From the NCBI GenBank assembly GCA_963932145.1, contig OZ010580.1:959501-1023500 (forward strand): a stretch of DNA of 64,000 nucleotides, given 5' to 3'. Made by a program: the position numbers and the translations under genes. Under the pieces are notes generated by a model. It did not search any database, was not told where the DNA came from, and saw only the letters and a program-made list of their open reading frames with translations. The DNA comes from Acanthosepion lycidas (lineage: Eukaryota; Mollusca; Cephalopoda; Sepiida; Sepiidae). Of the stretch, positions 12,158 to 24,229 are shown piece after piece; the stretch's first letter is position 1; each line of letters begins with the position of its first letter.

Positions 12158-12345
12158 TTGGTGGATGCATACTTTTGGCAAAATACAGAGTGGACAAGTC
12201 AGCTTTCCATGATGATTTTTATCATGATGGTGATAAATTATTTGCAGTTTTGTCAACACCCTGTATATTGGACTCAAAGGGACATGCATGTCGATCATCA
12301 GAAATCACTGAAGCGCGCGCACACACACACAAAAAAAGTGATGCC
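12158..12345 (+). pseudogene. CGGBP1/BED-like zinc finger fragment
   Basis: One frame reads KYRVDKSAFHDDFYHDGDKL and the next reads FCQHPVYW, then RDMHVDHQKSLKR. Read across the frame change, this follows the layout of CGGBP1-like and hAT-derived BED zinc fingers: an F(H)..FY.D...L lead, paired cysteines, then a DH.KS..H histidine pair. The first cysteine position falls at the frameshift. It ends in an (AC)n run. It is probably the remnant of a hAT-type transposon or a domesticated copy. Confidence 0.4.
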
Positions 12346-14703
12346 TATATAAGTAGCCTATGAATTTGTATATTTTACTATTTGCACACAAGTCTCTGTT
12401 TTTCACGTGTTTTTGAAACAAAACTGGAAAATTGAAATTTACTGTGACAGGAGAATAAGGTATTTGATATTTTAGAAGACTAAGAACTTGTCACTCTAAT
12501 GTTAACCTTCATAGCATAAAAACTTAAAATTGTAACGTAACCACTGGAGCAAAAATGATATAAGTAGGCAAGTGGACAAATAAAGTAGAAAAACAATTGT
12601 CACATAAACTATGTCAGATAAAATAACAAAGTAAAGACCAACAAAAACAAACTTTTTTTTCCTATTTCCAATCATAGCATACAACTGAAGTTGAAAACTA
12701 TTCTATAAAAATCATGTCAGAAAAATCTAAGTCAAAGCCACTGTGCAAGAGAGAGAGAGAGAGAAAACAAATCCTTAATTATAGACATGTAACATATAAT
12801 AGGTAATCTGAAAATTCTGCCAGTTCAACACAATCAATCGTGGCTGTTAACCTTTTGAGTATTTTTCTCCTACAGAAAAAGTATTTCTTGTCTTAATCTC
12901 AAAAGGATAAACAGATTAATAAAGAACATTTAATTTTTTAAGCGACTAAAATAGCTATTTTATCTGTCATGTTGATTAGCAGCAGGCAAGACAGAATTCT
13001 TCCCAAATTGTATTGATTATCAGATTATTGCTCGTTATATGTTACTTGTAGGACCAGCAAGAAAAAAAAAAAAACAGCATATAAAGTATGAGAAAAACAA
13101 TTCTTATTTGATTCTAAAGAGGTTCTAAATTTGATTTTCTGACATTTATTTTTCAATTTAGCAACAGTAAGGAGATACAATTAAATAATAATTATGGAAA
13201 GATGACTAGTCAATAGTATTGAACTTTCATTATGTATTGCTTAAAACTGCTTTTCTAAGTTGACCCCCCCCCAAAAAAAAACAATTAACTTACTGCAGAT
13301 TTCTGAACAACACTGATTGAGCTACAAACTCAGCATGCTCCAGTCCAATGTTTTAAAGCATAAAACCACTCCAATAAAATATCTATGCTGAGAGAACAGA
13401 AATGTTTTTACTTCAAGAATTTGAATGGTGCTTCATTCATTTTACTTCCTTGATAAAAAAAAAATTGGTCCCTACTAAAAATATTTTGTCAGGAGACTAT
13501 CCTTGGATATTCTGAATTTCATTAGAATTATTTTCTTGATGAAATAAAAATGAAGAGAATATTAAGTTGGAACAAGAAGTTGCAACAGAATCCTATTTTA
13601 CTTTTTCTTTTTAAAAACACTTTAATTTACATATTTTAACATTTTCATTACAATAGACAAATATCAACACATGCACAACAGAATTAAGTTAATGTCATCA
13701 TTCATTTTTACAATAAAAAAAAAAAAAAGAAATTGTCCCCACCCCATCTACTTGCAACTTATGAAGTCCTAATGGCCTCATTGAAAACAGATGTTCCAAT
13801 TGTCTTCTATGTCTAATATTAAATTTTGAATCAACTGTTCACCCAATCTGTCATTTTGATAAAGATTATTTTTGAAGTATAAAACATTAAGTAAAAATAG
13901 AGTGATTTAAACTACAATTTCTGCAGTAATTCATCCAAGGATAAATCAGAAAAGATAGCAAGTTTAAAAAAGTAAAAATACAATAAAAGGTTCACTTACC
14001 TTTATGGGCTTAAAAAGGGATTTCTAAGGGAACTTGATGTTAGCACATCTGAAAAGATAAATGAAAAAGCTTGTAGAATTTCTTTTCAGAGAGACAATGA
14101 GAAAAATCAATGTAGATGAATTTGCTAATGACTGGCCAAGTAGTACTACTCCAGAAAGTCATTTGTTCTCGTTTCAAAAACAAAAGGCAATGGTGATCAG
14201 AGCCAGGTAAGAAGTGTGCCACTTATAATCCTGTTGCCAATATATTTGGCATCTGTCTGGCAGAACTATGATTTAAATAGTGGGACAAGTAAATTCCAAT
14301 TAATCAAGTTACCAATGAAAAGAAAAGAATTTTCTGAAAACTACAGAGACAAATTGATTGTCTTCAATATACAATTCTTGTGCAATACACTCCACTACTT
14401 CCCCTTTATCATCTAATTACTTTTACATTTCTGGAATGTGCAATAGAAAATTAGTAGGGCTAATTACAAACAACTGAACAGGAGGTGGTGTCATTGAAGA
14501 GGGAAGAAGACAAATAACTACACTGGTGAAAGAATGAAATAGTAGCAACAGTGATAATGATGAAAAGTTAAAGGTTAATATTCTGGACTTGTTTCTTGCT
14601 TAGAATATTAGTGTCATGAAAGATTTGTAGTAAAACAAGATGCCATTAATATCTTTTCATAATTCTTTTTTAATTCTATCTTATTACTGTTGTTAAATTG
14701 GAA

Positions 14704-14734
<31 letters not shown>

Positions 14735-16490
14735 TACAATTTTGTGGCCTATTTCATGTCTCTAGTTTTGTTTGAATGAAGGAGTTATAAAAACAATATG
14801 ACCAACCTGTATAAAAACTAGAAAACTTATAAATAAAAAGAGAGGAAGAAACTTCTGTAATGACCCCCTCCATAGTAGCATGGATTTTATGAAGCATCTT
14901 AAAGTAATAAAATATTTACAAGTTATTAGGTATATAAAATGTTTGTAAATTGATAATTTGGGGATTTACAAATATTTTTGGCTAAATGAATCCTGAATCA
15001 GTAAATTTTTTTAAAATTATATCAGTTAAACTTTTCCCATTTTGTCATTTTTCAAAATCATTTTGTGATTAATTTTGAATAGGAAAAAGTTTTGATTTCT
15101 TTGTAAATAGTAAATACAAGAAAAACATCTTCAGAGATAATTTTCCTTATTTGTCTTGGGTTTTTATTTACTTTATTGAGAAATAATTTTTGTAAAGCCC
15201 ATTGAAAATAAATAAGAAACTTGTCAGAATTAATACATTTTTGCAAGCATTGAAATGATGTTTATGCAAACATCACTTAAATACATTTGTAAGGATTCAA
15301 AAAAGGTTCGCATAACAATTTTGTTATGATTGTTTTGAAATATAAAAAAAATGTGATATGTGAAAAATAAGTGCAGACTTTATTCAAAAGGAAACATTTT
15401 CCAAAGAATGTTTTATTACAACAGAATGGCAAAAAAGAAAAAAAGGTAGATTCAAAACTGGACTAACAGATGCACTGAAATGTGTGTCTTGTTGACAGTA
15501 TCTGTGTAGGACTTAAAATTGCCACATCCTGACAGGCACTGATCCACCTAGAAGTGTCTAAAGATACTCTTTTTGCTTAAGGCCAATATGATGAGATAAA
15601 TTATTGCCTTTCTCATTTAGCAAAGCAGTGAACATATCAGTTTGAAAATTTGAGAAACATTTTTGTAAAAATTATTCACTAAAAATTGTGTAAAATATTT
15701 TAACATTTGTTTAAAATTTAAGCTTAAGACCAAATGGTTACATTGTAATAAATTTTGTAATAAATTAAAATTTTTCTAACTTATATGATTAATGCAGCTT
15801 ATATAATAATAATAAAAAAAATTCTAATAGGCAAGGTGGAAGTTTTCATTGATTTTTTAGCACATTTAATGTGTTCATACTTAATATGAATTGAAAAAAA
15901 ATATATGAATGTAAAATTATGAATGAAAGATACAGCAAAGAACATTTGGACTAATCTCTCAACAATATTCTGACAATATCAAGTCTCATAGTGTCCGTAA
16001 TTTTAATTACCTTGGTATTTGCTTATTCTGTTTGACATGCTTATAAGAATTAAAGCTGTCATGTAAATGACCAAAATATACAGATTTTAATAAGAAATAT
16101 GCATTTAGGTATTGATGTTAACGTAGTTTTCATCTGGTAAAACCAGAGCTGAATAAAAGAAGCCATGTCATGTTACAAAGAAATTTGCCCATAACTTCTA
16201 TTTTTTGAGTCTCCGGTATTCCATGTAAATTACCAGAGTGTATTATCAATTAATAATCTCAAAAGTGCAGCAATTTTTTTTTTTTTGAAAGAAAATAAAT
16301 GTGAAATAATCATTCAATTCTGAGTACAAAACTGCATTTAAAGCTATTAAAATATTCAGTTCTATGGCCATGGGTGGGATGTATCTACATATAACACTTT
16401 GTTTAACTAAATGATAACAGTAGGCATTGCTCAAATATGAGGCATCATTGGAAAGTGTCTGAAAAGCATATGTCTATTTCTTGGTTGAAT
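12346..16490. other. AT-rich non-coding stretch with homopolymers
   Basis: No gene is recognised. It includes a pure A run of nearly 30 bases at about 14700-14729 and a candidate untranslated exon at 14000-14048. Short ORFs look like chance. Confidence 0.5.
14000..14048 (-). other. Candidate untranslated exon upstream of ZRANB2
   Basis: A 49-nt minus-strand segment bounded by acceptor atcttttcag and donor AAAG|gtaagtg, both close to consensus. It holds stops in all useful frames (ATG TGC TAA at its start), so it could only be 5' UTR. No other support. Confidence 0.22.
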
Positions 16491-16493
16491 GCA

Positions 16494-16700
16494 ATCTTCA
16501 AGCCATGTGTGTCCCATATTGGCTCAACCATTTATATACGCTGGTTAATGGTGCATTATTGGTAGCAAGGTATAGTATTATCCTAATGGTTATTGGGTTG
16601 GTAGTAATTGTTATATTCCAAATTATTCTAGAGGCTATTGAATAGAAATAATTGTGGATCTGAATGTTATTCGTAGCTAGTGTATAGCGTTTCTTACCCT
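16494..16700 (+). repeat. Inverted flanking repeat of the Penelope-like element, left copy
   Basis: Shares with the reverse complement of 18060-18320 the words caatcttca.gccatgtgtg, ttggctcaa, atttatata, ggttatattccaaattattc/tgttatattcc..., ctagaggcta and attgtggatctgaatg, in order. Indels separate the blocks. Confidence 0.75.
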
Positions 16701-18059
16701 TTGGACTCATTAATTATTTGCTGTTGATTATTATTACATTTGTCTTTATGTATATATTCTTTACAGGGACAATGGCCTCATAATCCTAATAAACTGTAAT
16801 AGACAAAACCAGAAAAATAATCACAAAATTTAGAAAAAAATATAGTTTTGTTTTTATGTCTATCAAAGATGTAAAAACAAACCTAAAAGAAGCATATTTC
16901 CTAAACATCAAATTCAACCTGAGAAAAGGTACATATGAATCATACAGAAAACCCCACAACAAACTGCTTTACATACAGACATCTGCCAACAATAATCAAG
17001 CAGATCCCACAATCAGTTAACTGTAGGTTATCTGACAATTCTTCTAATGAAATCATCTTCAACATAGCCAAAAAAGATTACGAAACAGTCCTAAAAGATA
17101 GTGTAGTTTTGGCAACACTCACATATGCATTCCACAGTACAAAAATGCAAACATATGGTTTAAACCACCACACAACAAAAACATCAAAACAAATGTAGGA
17201 GAAATATTCATTAAACTCAAGCACTCTCCACAAGATATTCAACAGAAGCTACACTTACACTGAGAGCATGCCACAAATATTATAAAAACATGTCAAAATC
17301 CTAACAAACCACCTGCACTAATCAAAGCCACATGTAACTGCAGGGCAAAGCATGAATGTCCCTTAAATGACAATTGCATGCGAAACAATGTAATATACCA
17401 AGCCAGAGATGCAAATAGGTGTGTGCCCTGTGACCCCCATGCATAAAAAATCTTAAAAGGATGCAGTAATTTTTCCATCGGTGTGTCCCAGGGATGCAAC
17501 TAATGTTTGCCATACATAGGTGTAACTGAAGGACACTGGAAACAGAAAAACTACGCACACAAAACATTCTTTACAGATAGTAAATACATGAACAGCACAA
17601 GGCTTTCTAAACATATATGAGAAATAAAAAAGAAAAACCAAATTACACAAAAAAACATCATGGAAAACAGCATCAGCCTATAACAATAAATCCAAAAACT
17701 CTAAACTTTGTCTGGGCAACAAATTACCTAATAATCAGAATTTATCAAAATGCAGACGTGAAAGATTTTTTTTTACGAGGTTAATTAAAAATCGAAAGCT
17801 AAAAAAAGATACTTTGTAAAATACAACCATGAAAAAAAAAAAAAAGAAGCATTAAAACAATGTAGATAATGCAATGTATTTTAGATGAAGCCAATACTTC
17901 AAACTAAACAAATAAGATAACCAACCTCTAGAAGAAGAAGACGAAGAAAAAAAAAAAATCAAAATAAACAAATTAAGTAAATAATAAACTATGAATGTAC
18001 ACATTAAGACATGTAATAATAACAAATAATTAGGTAATCAATAATAAATAATGAATAAA

Positions 18060-18320
18060 ATGTCAAACACTATACAATAGCTACCAATAGCTGCATTCAG
18101 ATCCACAATTATTAGGTTGGTGCAAAAATAATGCCGTTTTCTCACATATGTTACTATGTGAGAAAACGACATTATTTTTGCACCAACCTTATATTTCTAC
18201 TCAGTAGCCTCTAGAATAATTTGGAATATAACCATTACTGCTTACCTACCCAAAATGTACCATTGAGCAGTGTATATAAATAATTGAGCCAACACACATG
18301 GCCTGAAGATTGTGTTCAAG
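18060..18320 (-). repeat. Inverted flanking repeat of the Penelope-like element, right copy
   Basis: Inverted partner of 16494-16700. It is longer because an 80-bp palindromic element sits inside it at 18112-18191; the left copy preserves the uninterrupted sequence. Confidence 0.75.
18112..18191. mobile_element. 80-bp palindromic mariner MITE (MADE1-like)
   Basis: The element starts ttaggttggtgcaaaa and ends with the near-complement ttttgcaccaacctta. The arms pair almost perfectly around the centre near 18150. The terminal sequence and the 80-bp length match the MADE1 type of mariner-derived MITE. TA is duplicated on both sides (18110-18111 and 18192-18193). The left inverted repeat of the host element shows the empty site (acaat-TA-tttct in the same orientation), so the ends are defined by a filled/empty comparison within the window. 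Transcribed, it would form a long hairpin. Confidence 0.85.
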
Positions 18321-19028
18321 CATGAAATAGTCTGTCACTGCTTGGTACTGACCTCAGTGTTCACTTTTATATTTACATACACTCTTTCCCTGATATTGAG
18401 GACTTTTACCCATAAAACTTATCTATATATATATATTATATATATATAAAGAACAGCGTATATGTGACCATCTTTTATTTGATCTCGGCAAATCTTAATC
18501 TGAAGTAACAAGTAGTAACTACTGTAGTTACATGTGATTAAAAATTAAATAACTCATTTAAAGTTAAATTTAAATATTGAACAGAGAGAAAGGTTTAACA
18601 AAGCAATTCTTTATTAAATTTTAACCTCAATTGCGCTTTTCGTCTAATTAAACCGGAATTAAAACTTAAGCGGGATACAGTAAGTTGCTCATATGTTTTT
18701 TACTTTTTCTAGCATGCGTTCTGTGATGTATTTGAAATATTACATTATTTCCCTAATGTCATAAGAGTGAACTTATGTGAAGGAATCATAAAAGAAAATA
18801 AAAAATTATGCACAAAATAAATGTAAATATGGTGATTGGTTGTGTAAGAAAGATTATGCCAAATTAAGGTGTCGAATAAAGATAAAATATCTGTCTATAT
18901 TTCTGAGATAAAATAATTTTATTATATCTAAATTTTTATAACTTTTACTTACATAGGAGGCTGATGGTAAAAGGCCATCTGCAGGAGCTAGCCTACGGTC
19001 TGGACAAAGGGAGTCTAGTGTGTGTGCG

Positions 19029-19090
<62 letters not shown>
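19029..19090 (+). repeat. (TA)n microsatellite
   Basis: About 60 bp of alternating TA after a short (GC)n/(GT)n lead. It ends exactly at the left end of the mariner element. Confidence 0.9.
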
Positions 19091-19094
<4 letters not shown>

Positions 19095-20302
19095 CATCTC
19101 ATAAGTTCTGTCCGAATTTTGAATAAAGAAAACAAGTGACCAAATGTTACATTTAATTACAGATTCAATCAATGTATTTTCCCTGATTATCTATGACTTC
19201 CTTTCATCTATTAACAAGCTTCCATTACTGTAAAATTCTTTTGACTTTGATTTGAAGAACTCACAAATGTCAGTTTTAACCTCTTCCTGTGTTACAAAAG
19301 TTGTTTCTTCCAAATGATTCTGCAAGCTACGAAACAAATGGTAGTCTGAAGGAGCAAGATCGGGAGAATAAGGTGAATGTGGAATTTTCTCCCAAGTTCT
19401 TTGATCTTTTGTGACGTGATTCTTGCTGTGTGGGGTCGTGCATTGTCCTGATGAAAAATCACCTCTTTTCGACTCACTAGAACAGGACTTTTTTTCCTCA
19501 AAGCTTGGTTCAAATGCTCTAATTGCTGACAGTATATTTGAGCATTAATTGTTGCAATAGGTAGTAAGAATTCGAAGTGGATTATGCCTTGGTGATCCCA
19601 CCAGATTGAAAGAAGAACATTTTGCCCATGAAGTTCCCTTCTCGGCTGAGGCTGGGATCCTCCCCCTTTACCAAGCCACTGTCTACGATGCTTAACATTT
19701 CGATAAAAGATCCATTTTTTGTCGCCAGTCATAAGTCTATCCAAAAAAGGTGAAACAAGTTGGTGAGAATGGAGAGAAGAGCAGATGTCAACTCGGGATT
19801 TGAGGTTGTTTTCAGACAATTCATGAGGCACCCATTTTTCAAGTTTAGGAACTTTTCCAGATTGTTGAAGATGATGATGAACAGTTGTATGGTTTGAAGA
19901 AGCTTTTCATCAAGCTCAACTGGATGTCTGGTTCAATCTTCATCTTCAAGGGTGAAATCTCCACCTCTGAATTTTGCAAACCATCTTCTGCAAGTTCTTT
20001 CATTCACACATTCCTCTCCATAAACTGAGTGAATGTTTCTAGCCACTTCAGCTGCTGAGTTTCCTTTTTTGAACTCATAAAACATTATGTGCCTCAAATG
20101 ATTCTTGGGTACTTCCAAGTTAGCAGGGTTTTAATCAAACAAAATTTAATTTTATTGTTCTCTGAAATAAAATTTGATCAGTTTAAATGCATCTAAACAT
20201 AAAAATAATGTTCAGCTCCATTAGACATTATAAAATACTCTTTAAATTTTGTTCATTTTAATAAAAAGTTAAAATTCAGACAGAACTTATGGGATGACCT
20301 GA
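19091..20302 (-). mobile_element. Mariner transposon, inactive
   Basis: Inverted terminal repeats: aggtcatctcataagttctg at the left and, in reverse complement, aggtcatcccataagttctg at the right. The element is about 1.2 kb, typical for mariner. It is inserted next to TA repeats, as expected from TA target choice. The interior holds a broken transposase on the minus strand. Confidence 0.88.
19292..20118 (-). pseudogene. Mariner transposase pseudogene
   Basis: The N-terminal helix-turn-helix region reads HIMFYEFKKGNSAAEVARN and RTCRRWFAKFRGGDF, followed by LEDED and a stop codon near 19930. An internal deletion and frameshift follow. The catalytic part is open from 19831 and shows TGDKKWIFY (first Asp) and HQDNARPHTA (second Asp). 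The third Asp, in the usual SPDLAPSDYH motif, lies in another frame near 19370-19390 after a further frameshift. The protein cannot be functional. Confidence 0.88.
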
Positions 20303-20364
20303 TATATGTCTGACGATCGCAAAAGTGTGAAACCCAAGGTCACAAACTCACATTAATCCAACCA

Positions 20365-20368
<4 letters not shown>

Positions 20369-20408
<40 letters not shown>
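20369..20408 (+). repeat. (AT)n microsatellite
   Basis: About 40 bp of alternating AT, just beyond the right end of the mariner element. Confidence 0.85.
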
Positions 20409-20419
<11 letters not shown>

Positions 20420-22024
20420 AAGAGAGTTATATGAAGGAACAATGAGATTCAATGTTGCTCTGATAACCTTATTATTACATAATTAAGAAAGAAATGCAAT
20501 TTTTATCAATATATTGAATTGTTTAAATCAAATATAAGAATACTGATGATGTAAAGGGCCTGTTTTCAGCATATGATCCTTAAAAAAAAAAAAAGAAGAA
20601 GAAAAAAAACAAAAATTTTAATAATTAATACAACCAAATGCTGGTTTTCTTGTTGGCTGAATACAGACAGGATGAGAGGAAGTGTGTGCACATGCCTAAT
20701 ATGATCAATGACAATTTTAGACTCCTCCTTTTAAATTACTGGCTGAACATCTGGGTAAGAAATTAGACTGTAACTATCTTGTCTTATTTGAAAAATATGC
20801 TAAGTTTCATTAGAACTTGAACAATACATTCATATGCCCAGATAATTGTAGTTTTCACTATGTCAAGTCCACTAGGTATATTCAAGTAGATGTTGTTAGC
20901 CCTTTCATGGAGGCTATTTAAGTAAATTTTATATAAAGCATTAATTATAAACAGAGTCTTGGAATATTTACAAATTATCTTATCAATGTGAAGCAAGGAC
21001 GTTAAGCTGTGTATATATGTAGGAATATCAATAAATCCGCAGCTAATTAATGATGATGATGCATTTATTTTATAGAAAAATTTCTTTTCAATAATCTTTC
21101 TGTTCAATGTATTAAACATGATCTTTTTTTTTTTTTTTTTACTTCAATTATGAAGTATTCATAATGAAACAAAATATAGAAAAAATAATTTATAGTTCCA
21201 AAAGTCACAAATTATGTTTAATAATCCTTAATTTTATAATCTGTGATAAAAAGAGGATATAAATGTAGTTACATTTCAACTTGAATGAATCACAAATGAA
21301 TTCCATTTTTAATAAAGCTGATTATCTCAAAATCAGCAATATTAAAAGTTGTGATGACAAATTCAGAAGCTCAATTAGCTAAAATCTGCAACTATTGTTA
21401 AATCAGTATAGCCGAACATCTTGTAGCTACAAACAAAACCTTTGTAAATTCAATTTATTATTAAACAAGGAATTTGCCAATTATAAATCTACTTATTTGA
21501 AAGTAAGTCTAAACTTTTTCTCACTTTTAATGAGACAGTTAAATGTTTGCAAAGGTTGGTTTTGTAGTAGATTATGATGATTGGATTACATGTCAACTAA
21601 ATTCACAAAAAAAAAACAAAAAAACATAGGTCATTTTAACAGTTCTACTATTTGTTGGATTGGTTAAGACCAGTGTTCATAATCATTATCAGCATTGGCA
21701 TCTCTCTTTAAAGACATTGTAAAGGTTAAATGTAAACCAAGTAACTTAATATCAACATTAAACTGAACAATAGACAACAATATCAGTTTTTATCTTAGAA
21801 ATTAGATTGGTCACATAAAATTTTAAGCAGCCTTTATACACATGTCTTGACTAAAATTTCTATTTTAGTCAAAACAATTGTATGAAGACAGCTTAAAATT
21901 TGGAAATATAGCTAGGAACAGAGTTTTACAGCTCTGAGTTTTACCAAGGTACTTGCCATCTATATTTTGATAATCCAAACCTCACTTAGCAGATACAAAA
22001 GCAACAAAGTATATTTTCTCCAGT

Positions 22025-22145
22025 ATCTGTCTATATTTCTGAGATAAGGTATTATGTACACTATTATCTGGACTATTGTCCTCGTCTTTGTCGCAATATT
22101 TATTACAATGTTTTGGCTGTTGTACGCTCCAGCGATGACACTTTA
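22025..22145 (-). repeat. Dispersed repeat, copy on minus strand
   Basis: The reverse complement shares gtacaacagccaaaacattg, acaatagtcca, gtgtacataatacct and atctcagaaatatagacaga in order with 41995-42112. A third partial match (tatctgtctatatttctgag) occurs at about 18888-18911. The family is not named; the gtacaacagcc(g/a)aaacatt word resembles the ends of some Penelope-like elements. Confidence 0.65.
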
Positions 22146-24229
22146 GAATATTTTCTGTAGAAAGATAATTCTTGCCAGAAATTTGTTAAGTGAAGTAATG
22201 AAATATAGAATGACATTTCAAACTCTGAGGGATAACTAAGAGTTTAAAAATTTGTTTTTTGCTTTCATGTTTCAAGAGTGCAATCCTCAGTCTTCCTTAG
22301 GTGTTGTAACCAGGAGTATTCAAGTAGTTTTGAAAATAATGGTGTATACAGGTGTGCATATATATATATATATACACACACACACATACTTTGAGTTGAT
22401 TATACAGATTGTGGCAGAAATACATTATCAGCTAGATGAAGACAGTACACCATTGCCACTGTCTTTACCATATTTCATGGAAGGTATTTCTGTTGCAAAC
22501 TGTATTTTCATACTGATCATATGTCTTTTAAAATAATAAATCTATATTCAACAATAGAAATATTCTATGTTCATTAAAAACTAAAAGCATCAGTAAATAT
22601 TTAAGATTTTTTTTTTTTTTTTTTTACATAGAACAAGACAGACATCACCTACTTTTTCTATTTTGGAGAAGAAAAATAAAAAAAGTAAAATAAAAAAGAC
22701 ATTTTTATTTTTACTTTACTGTTCACCTCTAACAATTGCAAATTTTCATTAGAAAAAAAAATAAACAAAAAACAGCAATATCTTGCCCTTTGAAACACGT
22801 TACCAATTATTCAGTTTTTGAATTCAAGAGTTCTTAGACACCAATTAAAGTTTTCACAAATTAAAAAAAGAAAAGAAAAAAAAAAAGCTGTCCTTGGCGA
22901 GAAAGATTTTTGTTTGTTTGTTTAAGGGCGATTAGTAATTCATTCCCAAGTTTAGGCTAGGGTAGAAAAAAATGAATCACGTGTTGACTGTCAGTTTCAT
23001 GTTACTTTCATAATCAATTCATTAAAATCGAGGAAAACCGTTAAAAATAACCTCAACAACAATTATTAACAATCATTTTTTGTGGATAAAAAAGAACTTG
23101 CATGATTGAAAAACGGAATTTACTTTAAAGACCACTTTTGGAACCCAAGACTTTTCAACACTAAAGAAAGAGTAAAAAAGACTATTTGGAAGAATGAGCC
23201 AAACGGACGTTCAAAAAGTCATAACAAAATGACACTGCATTTAAAAAGGAAAACTAAAACCCTTTTTTATATTCAAATTTAGTTCTTGATACAGAAGAAA
23301 GCGATTCTTTTCTTTGTTTTAAAAATAAATAGCGTTGTCATTTTTCCGAATTGAACTTTAGATTTCATAGTGGGGAACATAAGATATATTTAAATCAAGA
23401 ATTTAAAAAAAAAAAAAAAAAGTCTTTTTCCTATGTATACTTTTGTTTTTAATTTCACTATTTTGATCTATCGAAACTTTGGGATTCAATCGTTAGATAC
23501 AAGATTGATTTTTAAGATCATACTGTTACTTTTCAAGTCAAAATCTATTTAATAAAAGAAATACATATTGGAAAAGGAAAATTCTACCCAAGCAAAAAGC
23601 TGCCATCTTTAATAAAATAATTAAGACCCGTAAACGAAGGGAACTTAATCATTTTTATTATCAGAAACACACGCAAAAGAGTATTAATCTGTAAGACTTT
23701 GTCAAAATATATTAAAAAAATTAAGAAAAATATTTTGCCATTCTGTTTGAATTCAATCTAAAATTAAAAGTGCAAAAAAAAAAAAAAAAAAAAACTCAAA
23801 AAATTTTATTTAAAAAATTGCCATATTAAAATAAAATTTATTGAAATAGTAGTGTGGAATGTTTGAAAACGAAGGGTAAGAAACAAGATTTATTTATAAA
23901 TCAGCAAAAATACTTATATAAGTAAGAAAAGGAAAAGTGTTTAAAATAGAAAAATGAAGAAATAACGAAAAAAAAAAACCAACCAGGGAGAAACAGACGG
24001 TTCGAATTAGTTTCCTATTTGTCTCTGCTTCAAACAATGAAAAACACGTTTCAACATTGGCATGGGTGCCGAAAATGTTTCGTTTGTGTCAACTGATTGC
24101 AAGTGGATGGATTTCAATGAATCAGCAGCAATTTTTGTCTCTGCTTACGGGTTTTGTTAGAGTTTAAAAAAACAACTATCAGTCAACACACATCCAAATA
24201 GGAAAGGGTGCCGACATCTTTCTTCTCAA

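Larger units (their letters stand above)
16490..18325 (+). mobile_element. Penelope-like retroelement, degenerate, with inverted flanking repeats
   Basis: The plus strand carries remnants of the end of a Penelope-like reverse transcriptase (FLNIKFNLRKGTYESYRKP at about 16900, then a QIPQSVN..LS..SSNE block) and of the linker and GIY-YIG endonuclease: ATCNCRAKHECPLNDNCM and VIYQAR near 17330-17400, then YIGVTEGHWKQ and LSKHI near 17510-17620. Frameshifts and stops are frequent. The coding remnant is flanked by about 200-bp inverted repeats (16494-16700 and 18060-18320), fitting the unusual terminal repeats of these elements. The right repeat was later hit by an 80-bp MITE. Confidence 0.72.
20303..24200. 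other. AT-rich non-coding stretch
   Basis: Contains an (AT)n run at 20369-20408, a copy of a dispersed repeat at 22025-22145, short (TA)n and (CA)n tracts at about 22356-22386 and many A/T runs. No gene is recognised. Confidence 0.5.

Noticed and set aside
22252..22536. 94-codon plus-strand ORF with a hydrophobic end
   Set aside because: It spans (TA)n and (CA)n microsatellites and has no recognised motif or splice context.
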